Source: Pontibacter deserti
GTDB taxonomy: Bacteria; Bacteroidota; Bacteroidia; Cytophagales; Hymenobacteraceae
DNA: 64,000 nt
Direction of reading: 5' to 3'
Assembly (NCBI RefSeq): GCF_023630255.1
Contig: NZ_JALPRS010000003.1
Coordinates: forward strand, 1-64,000
In this document: positions 8,984-17,458 of the stretch, one piece after another
Layout: each line of letters begins with the position of its first letter
Numbering within the stretch: the stretch's first letter is position 1
The notes under the pieces: generated by a model
The model's input: only the letters and a program-made list of their open reading frames with translations
Database searches by the model: none
Told to the model about the DNA's origin: nothing
Translations under genes and position numbers: made by a program

Positions 8984-11095
8984 CTAGTCTTTAATCATAA
9001 CTTCCTTGCTTTTGCCATCCTTTTTATAAGTATAATTTACAGGCTTTCCATCCTTGGTCTTCATTAGGTTGCGATACTTGTTGTAAACCTCCTGCGGTTG
9101 CTTTTTACCGTCAATGTATAAGCCTGTATTGTCTATTTTGAAATCGATCTTTTCTGCATCCTTTTTCAGCAGGCCATCTTTTACCAGTTCCTGGTTCACA
9201 TTATCCAGAACAGCAGAGAGCTCTTCATGACGCTTCATGCTTTCGTCGTGACGTCTCATAGACTCTTCGTGGCGTTTCATACTTTCGGCATGGCGGCGCA
9301 TAGCCTGTTCGTGACGTTGTTCTGCCAGTTCCTGCTGCCGGCCTCTATCATTTTGCCTTCTGGCTGCAGCAGCTTCCATTTCCTGGGCATGTTTCTTCAT
9401 ATCCTCCTGAAACTGCTTCATGTCCTTCTCATACTGCTTCCTCGCTTGCTCGTAAGCCTTCTTCTGTTTCCTGGCTTCTTCTTTATTATTACCTTCTAAA
9501 TCAAGCGGCATAGCAGGTGGCACAGGTGGAATCATTGGGGCCATAGGTGCCATGGGAGCCATTGGTGCATGTGGTACTGCCGCTGCTCTAGGTGCATGGG
9601 GAACTGGAGGTGCAGGCGGAGGAGGCACCAGTAAGTCGTCCTGATCTGTTCTGAATTCGTAACGGTATTCCTCTCTTCTGTTTTTGCGGTTGCTTCGGCG
9701 AGCTTCATCTATGACTTCGCGTTCTACTACCATTTCACGCTCTACATCTACACGGCTGGCTTTAGGTGCATTTTTAACTGCTTCCAGTCGCTGGTTTATA
9801 AGGTCGTTATATTCCGGAATATCTTTCTTCGGTATCTGTTTACCGTTTACATATAACTCTGTTACTTCTCCTTTTTTATTTTTTATAATCACAATATCCT
9901 GTTTGCGTCCGGTAGTATCCTGCACCGAAAAAGTATAGGCGGAATAACTCTCTTCGGCAACGTTAACAGGAAGTATAACTTCATTCCTGCTCTCTGTTGC
10001 TTTTTCTGCCGATCTCGTAGATGCGTTACTTTCTGCTGTTTTGTCTTTCATGCTGGCCATAGCACCTGCCGATAAAAACAGTACTCCGACCACTACAACC
10101 AACGCTGCCATAAACCCTTCGGAGAAAGAAGGGCGGAGTGAAGGTTGTTCTACCAGGCGTTTAATGCGGCTAAGCAAAGAACCTTTTTTACCAGCCAGCG
10201 CCATAGCTACATGTGAGGTTTGCGGTAATTGCATTTGAGCAAGTGTAGCCAACGCCCGGGCATAAGTCAGGTAATTGCCACAAACAGCCACTGCCATATC
10301 ATCACAGCAGTTTTCGCGTTCATCGCGCACCACAGCCGACATCCACCACATAGCCGGGTGGTAAAAGAACAAAATATCTACTACAGACTGCAGCAGGTTT
10401 ACCAGGTAATCGTTGCGGCGGATATGAGCCAGCTCGTGAGCAAGTATAGCTTCAACCTGAGTAGTGCTGAGGCCTGCTGCAGCGCCTATCGGCAGCAGTA
10501 TAACTGGTTTAGCAAAGCCAATTACCATAGGCACCTTTACCAGCACCGATTCTGCCAGCTGAACTGCCTGCTTCACACCCAGTTGTGCGGCTATATTTTG
10601 CAGCGTTGTATCCCATTTGCTGCCCAACTGATTTACCTTATGATAACGTAACCTTTGTGTATAGGCCAGGCCACCCATAAAACGAAGTGCCATAACCAGT
10701 AAACCCAGTAACCATAGTGTAACCAGCAGCGGCAGGTGCTGCTCAAAGTATAGCGTTGCAGCTTTAAGTGGCTGCGACCAATCTGTGGCAGCAGTTGTCA
10801 CCTGGTTTATACTTTGGGTGTGTACTATAACGCTGCTTGCAGGATGTATTGCTGTTGCCGGGGCCGGGGCTGCAGAAGTATAATAGTAGATAAAGGTAGC
10901 ACCTGAGAGAAGCAACTGCAGCAGTATACTAGCTGTAGCCAGGTAATAGCGCACCGTTGCAGCGTGGCGCTGAAGCAGTACCAGCAGCAAGGCCAGTGTA
11001 AGTGCAATTAAAGCTCCTTGCCATAACGAGTGCAGGAGTGTCCAGCCAAGTGCGCTTACTAACGCTTCTGTAGCTAATTGAGTAATCAGGTTCAT
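8984..11095 (-). CDS. M56 (BlaR1/MecR1-type) sensor metallopeptidase with long repeat-rich tail
   Basis: This 703-residue protein starts with a membrane-embedded M56 domain: hydrophobic segments at about 10-60 and 120-140, and the gluzincin motif HELAHIRRND near 217, followed by a further membrane segment at about 330-350 (FMAALVVVVGVLFLSAGAM). In characterised members of the family, signal binding activates the protease, which leads to inactivation of the partner BlaI repressor. Instead of a penicillin-binding sensor domain, the C-terminal half has a Pro/Ala/Met-rich linker (MAPMAPMAPM), a long charged helix and five 7-residue repeats of the kind RHEESMK/RHDESMK, so the signal is probably not a beta-lactam. 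It starts inside the BlaI-type gene (ATGA overlap) with a strong GGAGG ribosome site, so the two are translationally coupled. Confidence 0.9.
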   Translation of the reverse strand: MNLITQLATEALVSALGWTLLHSLWQGALIALTLALLLVLLQRHAATVRYYLATASILLQLLLSGATFIYYYTSAAPAPATAIHPASSVIVHTQSINQVTTAATDWSQPLKAATLYFEQHLPLLVTLWLLGLLVMALRFMGGLAYTQRLRYHKVNQLGSKWDTTLQNIAAQLGVKQAVQLAESVLVKVPMVIGFAKPVILLPIGAAAGLSTTQVEAILAHELAHIRRNDYLVNLLQSVVDILFFYHPAMWWMSAVVRDERENCCDDMAVAVCGNYLTYARALATLAQMQLPQTSHVAMALAGKKGSLLSRIKRLVEQPSLRPSFSEGFMAALVVVVGVLFLSAGAMASMKDKTAESNASTRSAEKATESRNEVILPVNVAEESYSAYTFSVQDTTGRKQDIVIIKNKKGEVTELYVNGKQIPKKDIPEYNDLINQRLEAVKNAPKASRVDVEREMVVEREVIDEARRSNRKNRREEYRYEFRTDQDDLLVPPPPAPPVPHAPRAAAVPHAPMAPMAPMAPMIPPVPPAMPLDLEGNNKEEARKQKKAYEQARKQYEKDMKQFQEDMKKHAQEMEAAAARRQNDRGRQQELAEQRHEQAMRRHAESMKRHEESMRRHDESMKRHEELSAVLDNVNQELVKDGLLKKDAEKIDFKIDNTGLYIDGKKQPQEVYNKYRNLMKTKDGKPVNYTYKKDGKSKEVMIKD
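9221..9320 (-). repeat. 21-bp in-frame tandem repeat in the M56 peptidase gene
   Basis: Four to five 21-bp units, each with a CAT core and a CGTGACG/CGTGGCG/CATGGCG end on the plus strand, encode the heptads RHEQAMR, RHAESMK, RHEESMR, RHDESMK and RHEELSA. The copy number could vary by slippage. Confidence 0.85.
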
Positions 11096-11481
11096 GAGTT
11101 ACCTCCTTCCAGTTTATCTAACAGATTTCTTATTTCATCAATTTCTTCTTTTGATGTGCGCTGGCTGCCGAGTGCCTGCAGTACCAGTTTAGATGCCGAA
11201 CCTCGGAAAGTTGTATCAAGGAAACGGTCCAGCAGGCGGCGCTGCGTGGTTTCTTCAGACAGAAGTGGCTTAAACACATGCGACTTACTGGTTTTATCTG
11301 CTTCCAGTATGCCTTTTTCAGCCATGATCTGCATCAGCTTAAGGGTAGTAGTATAACCGGCATCTTTGGTTTCGCTGAGTACATCGTGCACAAAGCGAAC
11401 CGTAGACGGCCCATGCTGCCACAGTACCTGCAGTATTTCAAGCTCTGCTTCGGTGGGTTTATAAGATTGGTTCTTGCTCAT
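11092..11481 (-). CDS. BlaI/MecI/CopY-family transcriptional repressor
   Basis: This 129-residue winged-helix protein has the family N-terminus (PTEAELEILQVLWQHGPSTVRFVHDVL, then GYTTTLKLMQIMAEKGIL) and a C-terminal dimerisation helix region ending in RTSKEEIDEIRNLLDKLEGG. The central VFKPLLSEETTQRRLLDRFLDTTFRGS block is the usual site of partner-protease control. It overlaps the M56 peptidase gene by 4 bp. Two matching 16-bp dyads upstream of its start (11531-11546 and 11562-11577) are good candidates for self-binding sites, so the pair is likely autoregulated. Confidence 0.95.
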   Translation of the reverse strand: MSKNQSYKPTEAELEILQVLWQHGPSTVRFVHDVLSETKDAGYTTTLKLMQIMAEKGILEADKTSKSHVFKPLLSEETTQRRLLDRFLDTTFRGSASKLVLQALGSQRTSKEEIDEIRNLLDKLEGGNS

Positions 11482-11530
11482 AGTTTTTAATAGATGAGAT
11501 TAAAGTAGTTACAGCTGCATCACTAAGTTA

Positions 11531-11577
11531 TACGAATGTTTTCGTAAATAGAAATAATTATTACGATTTTTTTCGTA
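11531..11577 (-). promoter_or_regulatory. Paired operator-like dyads upstream of the BlaI-type repressor
   Basis: Two dyads with identical architecture TACGA-N6-TCGTA: TACGAATGTTTTCGTA at 11531-11546 and TACGATTTTTTTCGTA at 11562-11577. Their centres are 31 bp apart, about three helical turns, which would put two repressor dimers on the same face. They lie 50-96 bp upstream of the repressor start, where the promoter should be. BlaI/MecI repressors are known to bind dyads of about this size. Confidence 0.7.
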
Positions 11578-11746
11578 GATAACGTTAAAAATTGTTAAAC
11601 CCAGCTCCAAAGTATAAATAAAGCAAAGTATAACCAACTATATACTATTATAAATAAGCATCTTAACCCATAATCATGAGAATGTAAAGGGTAAGCTGTA
11701 ACTGCTATTAATTTTCAGCAAGGGCAAAATGGGTGAACAGCTGTGT

Positions 11747-12826
11747 TTAATGCACCAAGGCAGATTTGATCATGATAAACTCATTGATGTTATCTGTATT
11801 GATAACGCCTGCCAGCCTTCCATTTTCCAAGACCGGGTACAACGGGGAGCGTGTTTTCTGCAGTTCTGTATACGCCTGCGATAACTTATCTTTTACATCA
11901 AAAGTCATGAACTCCCTTGACATAATTTCGGACACAGGGGTATCAGTTTTGTTTTCCTTCAATGCCTGGATCAGTTGGCTTCGGGTAAGGGTACCAACTA
12001 CCTTCCCATCCAATTCAACAATAAATTCGTGTTCAGAACCCATCAGTAGTTTTTCCAGGGCATCGCGCACAGTGTTTTCGGGGGTAAGGGTTACATAGCT
12101 GGTCATCATACCTTCACGAACAAGGTGGCCACGCAAAAAATCAAGGTGCTGCACTATCATGTTTTCGGTGTAAGCACCAAAGAAAACAAACAGGCCTATA
12201 AGTATAAGAAACGGGTTTGTAAAGAAACCATAGAATACAAAAAGTATAGCCAGTAGTTGGCCAAGGTTCGAAGCGATCTGGGTAGCACGCACGCGCCCCA
12301 GTTTAAAAGCCAGCAAAGCCCTTAACACCCGCCCGCCATCCATCGGGAATGCCGGAATAGCATTAAAGAGCACCAGCATTACATTTACAAATAGCAGCAA
12401 GTATAAAAAGTTGGCTGGAGTAATGCGCATAAAGAATTCATCTGAGGGCACACTCTGCAGCGCAGGTAAGGCAATCCAAAGTATAAATGCGATCACTACG
12501 TTAACAGCCGGGCCGGCAAGTGCAATCAGGAGTTCCTGTTTAGGATTTTCAGGCATTTGCTCCAGGCTGGCTACACCACCAATGGGGAGCAGTGTGATCA
12601 TGCGTGTTTTAATACCGTAGCGTTTGGCAGTAAGAGCATGGCCTAGTTCATGCAGCACTACACAGAAGAAAACCGATAAAATAAACCCTATAGCCAGCAG
12701 GATCGTGTTCAGGTCATTACCGCGCTGAGCTTCAGTAAAGGCTACCCAACCCAGCAACAGCACGAATGTCCAGTGCACCAGAATTTTAATGCCTGCTACC
12801 CTGCCTAATGTAAGCGACCATTTCAT
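11747..12826 (-). CDS. Site-2 protease family (M50) membrane metalloprotease with two CBS domains
   Basis: This 359-residue inner-membrane protein has about six hydrophobic segments in residues 1-220. The intramembrane zinc motif HELGHALTAKRYG is near 60 and the second M50 motif NAIPAFPMDGGR near 155-165. Residues about 235-350 form a pair of CBS domains (GMMTSYVTLTPENTVRDALEKLL ... VSEIMSREFMTFDVKDKLSQA), which usually bind adenine nucleotides and gate activity. This order (protease then CBS pair) matches the group III site-2 proteases. The substrate is unknown. It is a single gene with no close partner. Confidence 0.93.
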   Translation of the reverse strand: MKWSLTLGRVAGIKILVHWTFVLLLGWVAFTEAQRGNDLNTILLAIGFILSVFFCVVLHELGHALTAKRYGIKTRMITLLPIGGVASLEQMPENPKQELLIALAGPAVNVVIAFILWIALPALQSVPSDEFFMRITPANFLYLLLFVNVMLVLFNAIPAFPMDGGRVLRALLAFKLGRVRATQIASNLGQLLAILFVFYGFFTNPFLILIGLFVFFGAYTENMIVQHLDFLRGHLVREGMMTSYVTLTPENTVRDALEKLLMGSEHEFIVELDGKVVGTLTRSQLIQALKENKTDTPVSEIMSREFMTFDVKDKLSQAYTELQKTRSPLYPVLENGRLAGVINTDNINEFIMIKSALVH

Positions 12827-12890
12827 GAGATGTATTTGTACAGGTATACTACATCTGTAACGAAGTGACCGGCTATTTGTTTATAACATA

Positions 12891-14540
12891 CTAAGCTTTA
12901 ACTACTTGTTTCTTTTTCACCTGCTTTGGCTTTAACCTGAACCAACGATAGCCATATGCATCCAGTTCTACTCTACCATTGTCGGGTGCTGCGTATGGCT
13001 TGTTGCTGAATACTTCTTTTATAAACTGCCCTTTCTGTTGCAGTTCTTCCAGTGTTACATGGCATCCCTGGTTACTGAGATTATGTAAGGCTATAAGTGT
13101 ATAATCAAGGTGGCTGCTGTGTACAAACACTTTTCTGTTATCTGTATCTAGGATGGTATAATCGCCACTACCAAGTTCCAGGAACTGGCGCCGCAACCGG
13201 ATCAGGCGCTCTATCCAGTTCAGGAAAGAGCCCGGGTCACATTGCTGTTCAATAACATTTATTTTTTTGTAGCTAAACTTGCCTTTGCTGATAACAGGCC
13301 TGATCAACTCCTCTGTTGTATCTGAAAAGCCGCCGTTAGGAGCATCTTCCCATTGCATAGCAGTCCGTACGCTGTTGCGCTCAGGTAATGTCAGGTCATC
13401 TCCCATACCTATTTCAGCGCCATATTGCAGCATGGGAGTGCCCGGTAGTGTAAACAATAAACTATAAGCCAGCTCAAGCCGGTTACGGTTACCGTTAAAT
13501 ATAGGAGCCAGCCTGCGCCTGATGCCCCGCCCAAAAATTTTCATGTCTTCTTCGGGCGCAAATACTTTAAATATATCCTCCTGCTCTGATTTTTCCAGGT
13601 CTTCGATGTTCAGCTCGTCGTGGTGACGCAGGAAGTTAAGCCATTGCGATGAGTAAACAGTTTCGGGTAACATTTTAAGACCTTTGGCAATAGGAGCGCC
13701 TTCTTTGCGTGCAAAAGCAAGGAACAGGTGTTGGTTCAGCAGGAAGTTAAACATCATATGCATCCGCTCTTTGGCTTTAAAAAAAGAACCCACCACGTGC
13801 GGCGGCCCCGATGCTTCTGCCACTAGTATGGCATCACGGCTGTGCATGGTTATAAATTCCCTCATATCCTCCACCAGGTCATAGAACTCATCTTTATCGT
13901 TTTCGCTGTCGCTTTGCACCAGTATATGTGCTGCATCTACTCTAAAGCCAGACACACCCATCAGTAACCAAAAACGCATGATATGGTGAATCTCTCTCCG
14001 TACATCTGGACTCGCTATATTCAGGTCGGGCTGATGTGCGTAAAAACGGTGCAGGTAGTACATACCGGCTTCTTCGTCCCACTCCCAAATACCATTTTGT
14101 TTATCTGCAAAGGCTGGCTTCCCTATCAGCTCTTCAGGTTTCTCTTTAACCCATGTATAATAGTTTCTATACTTTGAGTTCTCATCCCGCCGGGCCTCCT
14201 GGAACCATGGGTGCTGGTTTGAAGTATGGTTCACCACCAGATCCACAATAACTTTCATTCCCCGCTCTTTAGCTTCCTTCATAAAAATGGCAAAGTCTCC
14301 CAGATCACCTAAGCGCTTATCTACATTATAGTAATCCATTACATCGTAGCCATTATCGCGGTTAGGGGTGGGATAAAAAGGAAGCAGCCAGATACAGGTT
14401 ATACCTAACGTGTCCAGGTAATCCAGCCGGCTGATCAACCCTTGAAAATCACCGATGCCATCTCCGTTCGAATCCTGAAAGGTTTCAACATCTAAAGCAT
14501 AAATAATGGCTCGTTTGTACCATAGATCTCTTTCTTCCAT
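12891..14540 (-). CDS. Trehalose-synthase-like GH13 glycoside hydrolase
   Basis: This 549-residue GH13 enzyme without a signal peptide opens with WYKRAIIYALDVETFQDSNG and DLWYK, as in trehalose synthase (TreS, maltose to trehalose isomerase, GH13_16). The (beta/alpha)8 motifs are visible: DLVVNHTSNQHPWF at about 100-115, the nucleophile in GFRVDAAH near 198, the acid in LVAEASG near 237, and HHDELNIEDLE near 305, which fills the transition-state Asp site. TreS usually has NHDELTLE at that point. The segment LPGTPMLQYGAEIGMGDDL is also typical. A small beta C-terminal domain closes the protein. It could instead be an alpha-amylase-like enzyme; the isomerase role is inferred. Confidence 0.8.
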   Translation of the reverse strand: MEERDLWYKRAIIYALDVETFQDSNGDGIGDFQGLISRLDYLDTLGITCIWLLPFYPTPNRDNGYDVMDYYNVDKRLGDLGDFAIFMKEAKERGMKVIVDLVVNHTSNQHPWFQEARRDENSKYRNYYTWVKEKPEELIGKPAFADKQNGIWEWDEEAGMYYLHRFYAHQPDLNIASPDVRREIHHIMRFWLLMGVSGFRVDAAHILVQSDSENDKDEFYDLVEDMREFITMHSRDAILVAEASGPPHVVGSFFKAKERMHMMFNFLLNQHLFLAFARKEGAPIAKGLKMLPETVYSSQWLNFLRHHDELNIEDLEKSEQEDIFKVFAPEEDMKIFGRGIRRRLAPIFNGNRNRLELAYSLLFTLPGTPMLQYGAEIGMGDDLTLPERNSVRTAMQWEDAPNGGFSDTTEELIRPVISKGKFSYKKINVIEQQCDPGSFLNWIERLIRLRRQFLELGSGDYTILDTDNRKVFVHSSHLDYTLIALHNLSNQGCHVTLEELQQKGQFIKEVFSNKPYAAPDNGRVELDAYGYRWFRLKPKQVKKKQVVKA

Positions 14541-14686
14541 AAGTTATAAGCTGGTTTAGCGCCCTGCCGGTATAGTTCAGGAATTTTGTAACTAGTTTGA
14601 TGCAGTAATATGTACTACGGCTATACTTTAAAGTATGGTTCGTACGTAAGGGATAGGCAAAGCAAACAAGTGGTAGTAATTTATAG

Positions 14687-15091
14687 ATGGACTTACAGGA
14701 AAGAGGTTTTGAAAAGGAGTTGCAGTTCCAGTCAAGCAGGAGCGGCGGCGCGGGCGGCCAGAACGTAAACAAAGTAGCCAGTAAAGTGGAGCTTCGGTTT
14801 CATGTGGAAAGTTCTGCGTTGCTGAGCGATGAAGAAAAGGCCCTGGTGCAACAAAAACTGGCAAGCCGGATGAACAGCGAAGGTTACCTGCAGGTAGTTT
14901 GCCAGGATGAACGAAGCCAGTTGCAGAATAAAGAGTTATGCATATCCAGATTTTACGAACTCGTACGCCAGGCACTTACCAGGCAAAAGAAGAGAAAGGC
15001 TACAAAACCAACACACGCATCGGTAAAGCAACGACTGGAGAGCAAAAAGCGGCAGGCCCAGAAAAAAGCCAACAGGCGGTTTAATGATTAG
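14687..15091 (+). CDS. arfB: Alternative ribosome-rescue peptidyl-tRNA hydrolase ArfB
   Basis: This 134-residue protein carries the release-factor GGQ motif (SGGAGGQNVNKVASKVELRF, Gly23-Gly24-Gln25) and ends with a basic tail (QKKRKATKPTHASVKQRLESKKRQAQKKANRR) like the one that ArfB/YaeJ inserts into the mRNA channel of stalled ribosomes. It releases nascent chains from non-stop ribosomes without a stop codon. The size and lack of a codon-recognition domain separate it from RF1 and RF2. It is divergent from the GH13 gene. Confidence 0.95.
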   Translation: MDLQERGFEKELQFQSSRSGGAGGQNVNKVASKVELRFHVESSALLSDEEKALVQQKLASRMNSEGYLQVVCQDERSQLQNKELCISRFYELVRQALTRQKKRKATKPTHASVKQRLESKKRQAQKKANRRFND

Positions 15092-15103
15092 GCATAAATG
15101 CAA

Positions 15104-15129
15104 ACGGAGCAGACCCATGGCTGCTCCGT
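15104..15129 (+). terminator. Hairpin after arfB
   Basis: A perfect 9-bp stem ACGGAGCAG-acccatgg-CTGCTCCGT starts 13 bp after the stop codon. It lacks a strong T-run, so it may be a weak terminator or an mRNA-end stabiliser. Confidence 0.5.
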
Positions 15130-15365
15130 AGCTGTTTAACTTGTGAACGTGGACTAAAGATTTATCCTTGTGAGCCTATTATAATTAATCTGCCAGCGCA
15201 TTTGTTAGAATTAGAATGGCTACAAGCACATCAATTTAATATAATTTTTCCAATTAAAAAATGGCCTATACGAGGTAATTTTAATTTAGATGTGGTCGTG
15301 TAAACTTTTTACGTTTTCGGGAAAGGTTTTTGTAAAGCCATAGAAAGTTACTTTGTAAATTCAAT

Positions 15366-15935
15366 ATGAAGATTAAATGGTTACTATTTTTCCTGCTCCT
15401 GGCAGGTATAAGTATACAGGCAAATGCCCAGAAATATAGAACAGCCGCTGGTGCTCGTTTTGAAAGCGACAAGGTTGGTTTTTCTATCCAGCAGAAGGTG
15501 CATGAACGCGGCACCATAGAAGGTATAGCCTCGCTGGGTGAGCGCGAGTACAGCGGCACAGCACTGTATGAATGGCACTTCCCGTTACTGGGCGAACGAT
15601 TTAACTACTACCTGGGTGTCGGTGCACACGTGGGTAACCTAAAAGATCATGGTGTATTTACAGGTGCCGATGCTATACTTGGCATAGAGTATAAAGTTAA
15701 CGGGCTTCCTTTCCTCTTATCTGCTGATATCAAACCAGCTTTCCACCTGAACCACGAAGATTGGGTAGGGTTATCTTCCGGTGTATCGGTGCGATATGTA
15801 ATCTTAAAGGAAAAGAAAAAGAAAAATTCTATCTGGCCCTTTGGCAACAACGATGACGAAGACAGAAAGAAGAAGCGGAAAGATAAAGACGATAGCCCTT
15901 CTATTATCGACATCCTGAAAGGAGGCAACCAATAA
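15366..15935 (+). CDS. Small exported protein, probably outer-membrane beta-barrel type
   Basis: This 189-residue protein has a signal peptide (MKIKWLLFFLLLAGISIQANA). The mature part alternates aromatic and polar residues in strands (GARFESDKVGFSIQQKV, TALYEWHFPL, FNYYLGVGAHVGN, FLLSADIKPAFHLN, GVSVRYVIL), as in small eight-strand outer-membrane barrels. A very basic and acidic stretch follows (KEKKKKNSIWPFG, DDEDRKKKRKDKDD), which is unusual and would lie in the periplasm or be disordered. I do not recognise a named family. It is a single gene with its own terminator. Confidence 0.8.
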   Translation: MKIKWLLFFLLLAGISIQANAQKYRTAAGARFESDKVGFSIQQKVHERGTIEGIASLGEREYSGTALYEWHFPLLGERFNYYLGVGAHVGNLKDHGVFTGADAILGIEYKVNGLPFLLSADIKPAFHLNHEDWVGLSSGVSVRYVILKEKKKKNSIWPFGNNDDEDRKKKRKDKDDSPSIIDILKGGNQ

Positions 15936-15953
15936 CCGGCACTAGTATAAAAT

Positions 15954-15987
15954 AAAAGACCCGGTGGGGACCGGGTCTTTTCCATGT
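15954..15987 (+). terminator. Rho-independent terminator
   Basis: A perfect 12-bp stem AAAAGACCCGGT-gggg-ACCGGGTCTTTT (15954-15981) lies 18 bp after the stop codon of the preceding exported protein. Confidence 0.9.
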
Positions 15988-16422
15988 CATGTAAGATTTG
16001 TTGTTGCGGCAGGTTTGTTTTCTACCATAGTTTGTACGAAGTCGGCAATCTAAACATTAAATGTCTTTTGCCTTATTACTTTCTATCGCAACAACTGTAA
16101 TAAGTAAACGGGTTTATACTTACATGTATGGTTCACTTTAGAATAGCCTACAGGCATATTCCACAAAACAGTTCATTTCAACACCTTATAAATCTATTTT
16201 GCAAGGTAAAATTACTGTATTGTTTCCTGATAAAAAAGGGAATCTGACAGGTAACTATAACATCGTCAAAAAAACTACGCCAGTAGCAAATTGGGTCAAC
16301 AGAGCAGGTATAGCTTAATTACGTGCTGAATAAATGCTTGTATTTCAGCATTTCGTAACAATTGCAGGAAAAGCAGGTCGTGAAAATCTTCAGAGGAGAA
16401 ATTAAGTGAGCCAGGCTACTCC
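15988..16422. other. Intergenic region downstream of the small-peptide cassette
   Basis: I see no supported gene. A weak dyad TGCTGAA ... TTCAGCA at 16324-16350 could end the minus-strand peptide transcript, but it lacks a T-run. Confidence 0.4.
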
Positions 16423-16587
16423 TTATCCTTTTAGGATAGCCTGGGTCAGGGTTAAAATATGCTGGTCAGGGCCAACCAGCATTTCAGGGTAGTTAGTATG
16501 TGTCATCCAGGATCTTGCGCTTCGGGCTTTTTCCCGGGCCAGGTAAAAACACAGCAACAGCGCCAACAATAGCAACAAGGTTTTCAT
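16423..16587 (-). CDS. 54-residue signal-peptide protein, cassette member C
   Basis: Start CAT (minus ATG) at 16585-16587 and stop at 16423-16425 give 54 residues, the same length as the two neighbours. The N-terminus MKTLLLLLALLLCFYLA is a signal or anchor sequence. The rest is basic, then THTNYPEMLVGPDQH. It shares the MK-hydrophobic start and a YP pair at about position 33 with members A and B but has lost their SYPNLLPVVEVV tail. It may be a diverged paralogue or a distinct small protein. No family is recognised. Confidence 0.6.
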   Translation of the reverse strand: MKTLLLLLALLLCFYLAREKARSARSWMTHTNYPEMLVGPDQHILTLTQAILKG

Positions 16588-16647
16588 AGTAAGTGGGTAG
16601 CAAAAGGTAATCTCTAAAAGCGCGTCACACAGGCCGTGTAGCAGGTG

Positions 16648-16812
16648 TTAGCTTTGCTGAGCTACCACCTCTACAACAGGCAATAAGTTAGGGTAAGAGT
16701 CCAGATTCTTGATTTCCTGCTGAATGGTTATCTCTTTTACATTTTCAGCAGCTTGTTTAACAGCAAATCCGAAAGCAAAGACGAGAGCTAAAAGAAGAAC
16801 GATAATTTTCAT
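16648..16812 (-). CDS. 54-residue signal-peptide protein, cassette member B
   Basis: Start at 16810-16812 and stop at 16648-16650. The protein begins MKIIVLLLALVFAFGFAVKQ (signal-peptide-like), then a charged region with KEITIQQEIKN, and ends SYPNLLPVVEVVAQQS. It is 33 of 54 residues identical to member A (16856-17020) without gaps, with the last 12-residue block SYPNLLPVVEVV fully conserved. A paralogous pair of identical length with a conserved block is strong evidence that both are real genes. The function is unknown; a secreted peptide or a short membrane-anchored regulator is possible. Confidence 0.75.
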   Translation of the reverse strand: MKIIVLLLALVFAFGFAVKQAAENVKEITIQQEIKNLDSYPNLLPVVEVVAQQS

Positions 16813-16855
16813 AGTTTTGGAGATTAATGGTTACAGATAATTGGTTTAAATAAGG

Positions 16856-17020
16856 TTAGCTTTTATGTCCGACAACTTCAACAACTGGTAATAAGTTAGG
16901 GTAAGATTTGTACTGGTTGAGCTCATGCTGGAAGCTGATCTCTTTCTGGTCGTTAGCAGTTTGTTTCATGCTAAATCCGAGACCAAGTACTAAGGCGAGA
17001 AGCAGTGCAATAATTTTCAT
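16856..17020 (-). CDS. 54-residue signal-peptide protein, cassette member A
   Basis: Start at 17018-17020 and stop at 16856-16858. The protein begins MKIIALLLALVLGLGFSMKQ, then TANDQKEISFQHELNQYK, and ends SYPNLLPVVEVVGHKS. It is the first gene of the minus-strand cassette and the closest paralogue of member B. The hydrophobic first 20 residues suggest a Sec signal or a single membrane anchor. No cysteine is present, so it is not a lipoprotein or a disulfide peptide. No family is recognised. Confidence 0.75.
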   Translation of the reverse strand: MKIIALLLALVLGLGFSMKQTANDQKEISFQHELNQYKSYPNLLPVVEVVGHKS

Positions 17021-17458
17021 AATAGTAGGTAGTTAGTTGGTTATAAAATCTTTTAACTTAAATGCTTTGTAACTAATAGATGGTACTCATAATCAAAAGG
17101 TTGCTTAGGCCTCTAATAATTTTTTCCGCATCTGATCGAGTTATTACACTTAGCGTGCCAGACAAAATAAATACCTGAATAACAGCAGTTTACATGCAAA
17201 ATGATTGAATATAGTGTTTAAAAAGTGTCCGGTGGCGTACACTACTTTGTTCATTAGCGAACAGATTTATTCCTGCTTTGAAATTTTTCTTAAACTTCTT
17301 CCGGCTTATGTGCTTGTTACTGAAGCAAATGCGCTGTTTAATCTGCTAACGGAAAGCAAAATCTCTTTACATACTCAGCCTATGTAATAGCTACAACTAA
17401 TCTCAACAAAGGCAGTCAAAACAAAGTATAACATATTTAATAGTTAGCGAAAGCATAT
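17021..17458. other. Intergenic region between the peptide cassette and cyanophycinase gene
   Basis: This must contain the divergent promoters of the minus-strand peptide cassette and of the plus-strand cyanophycinase gene. I see no convincing -7/-33 pair and no repeat; a 60-codon open frame here is rejected below. Confidence 0.45.

Noticed and set aside
16125..16260. Short plus-strand frame (about 40 codons)
   Set aside because: No support beyond an open frame; the composition is that of an A/T-rich spacer.
17205..17387. 60-codon plus-strand frame before the cyanophycinase gene
   Set aside because: It starts at a non-ATG codon, has no ribosome site or signal-peptide pattern, and shows no paralogue, unlike the three peptide genes nearby.
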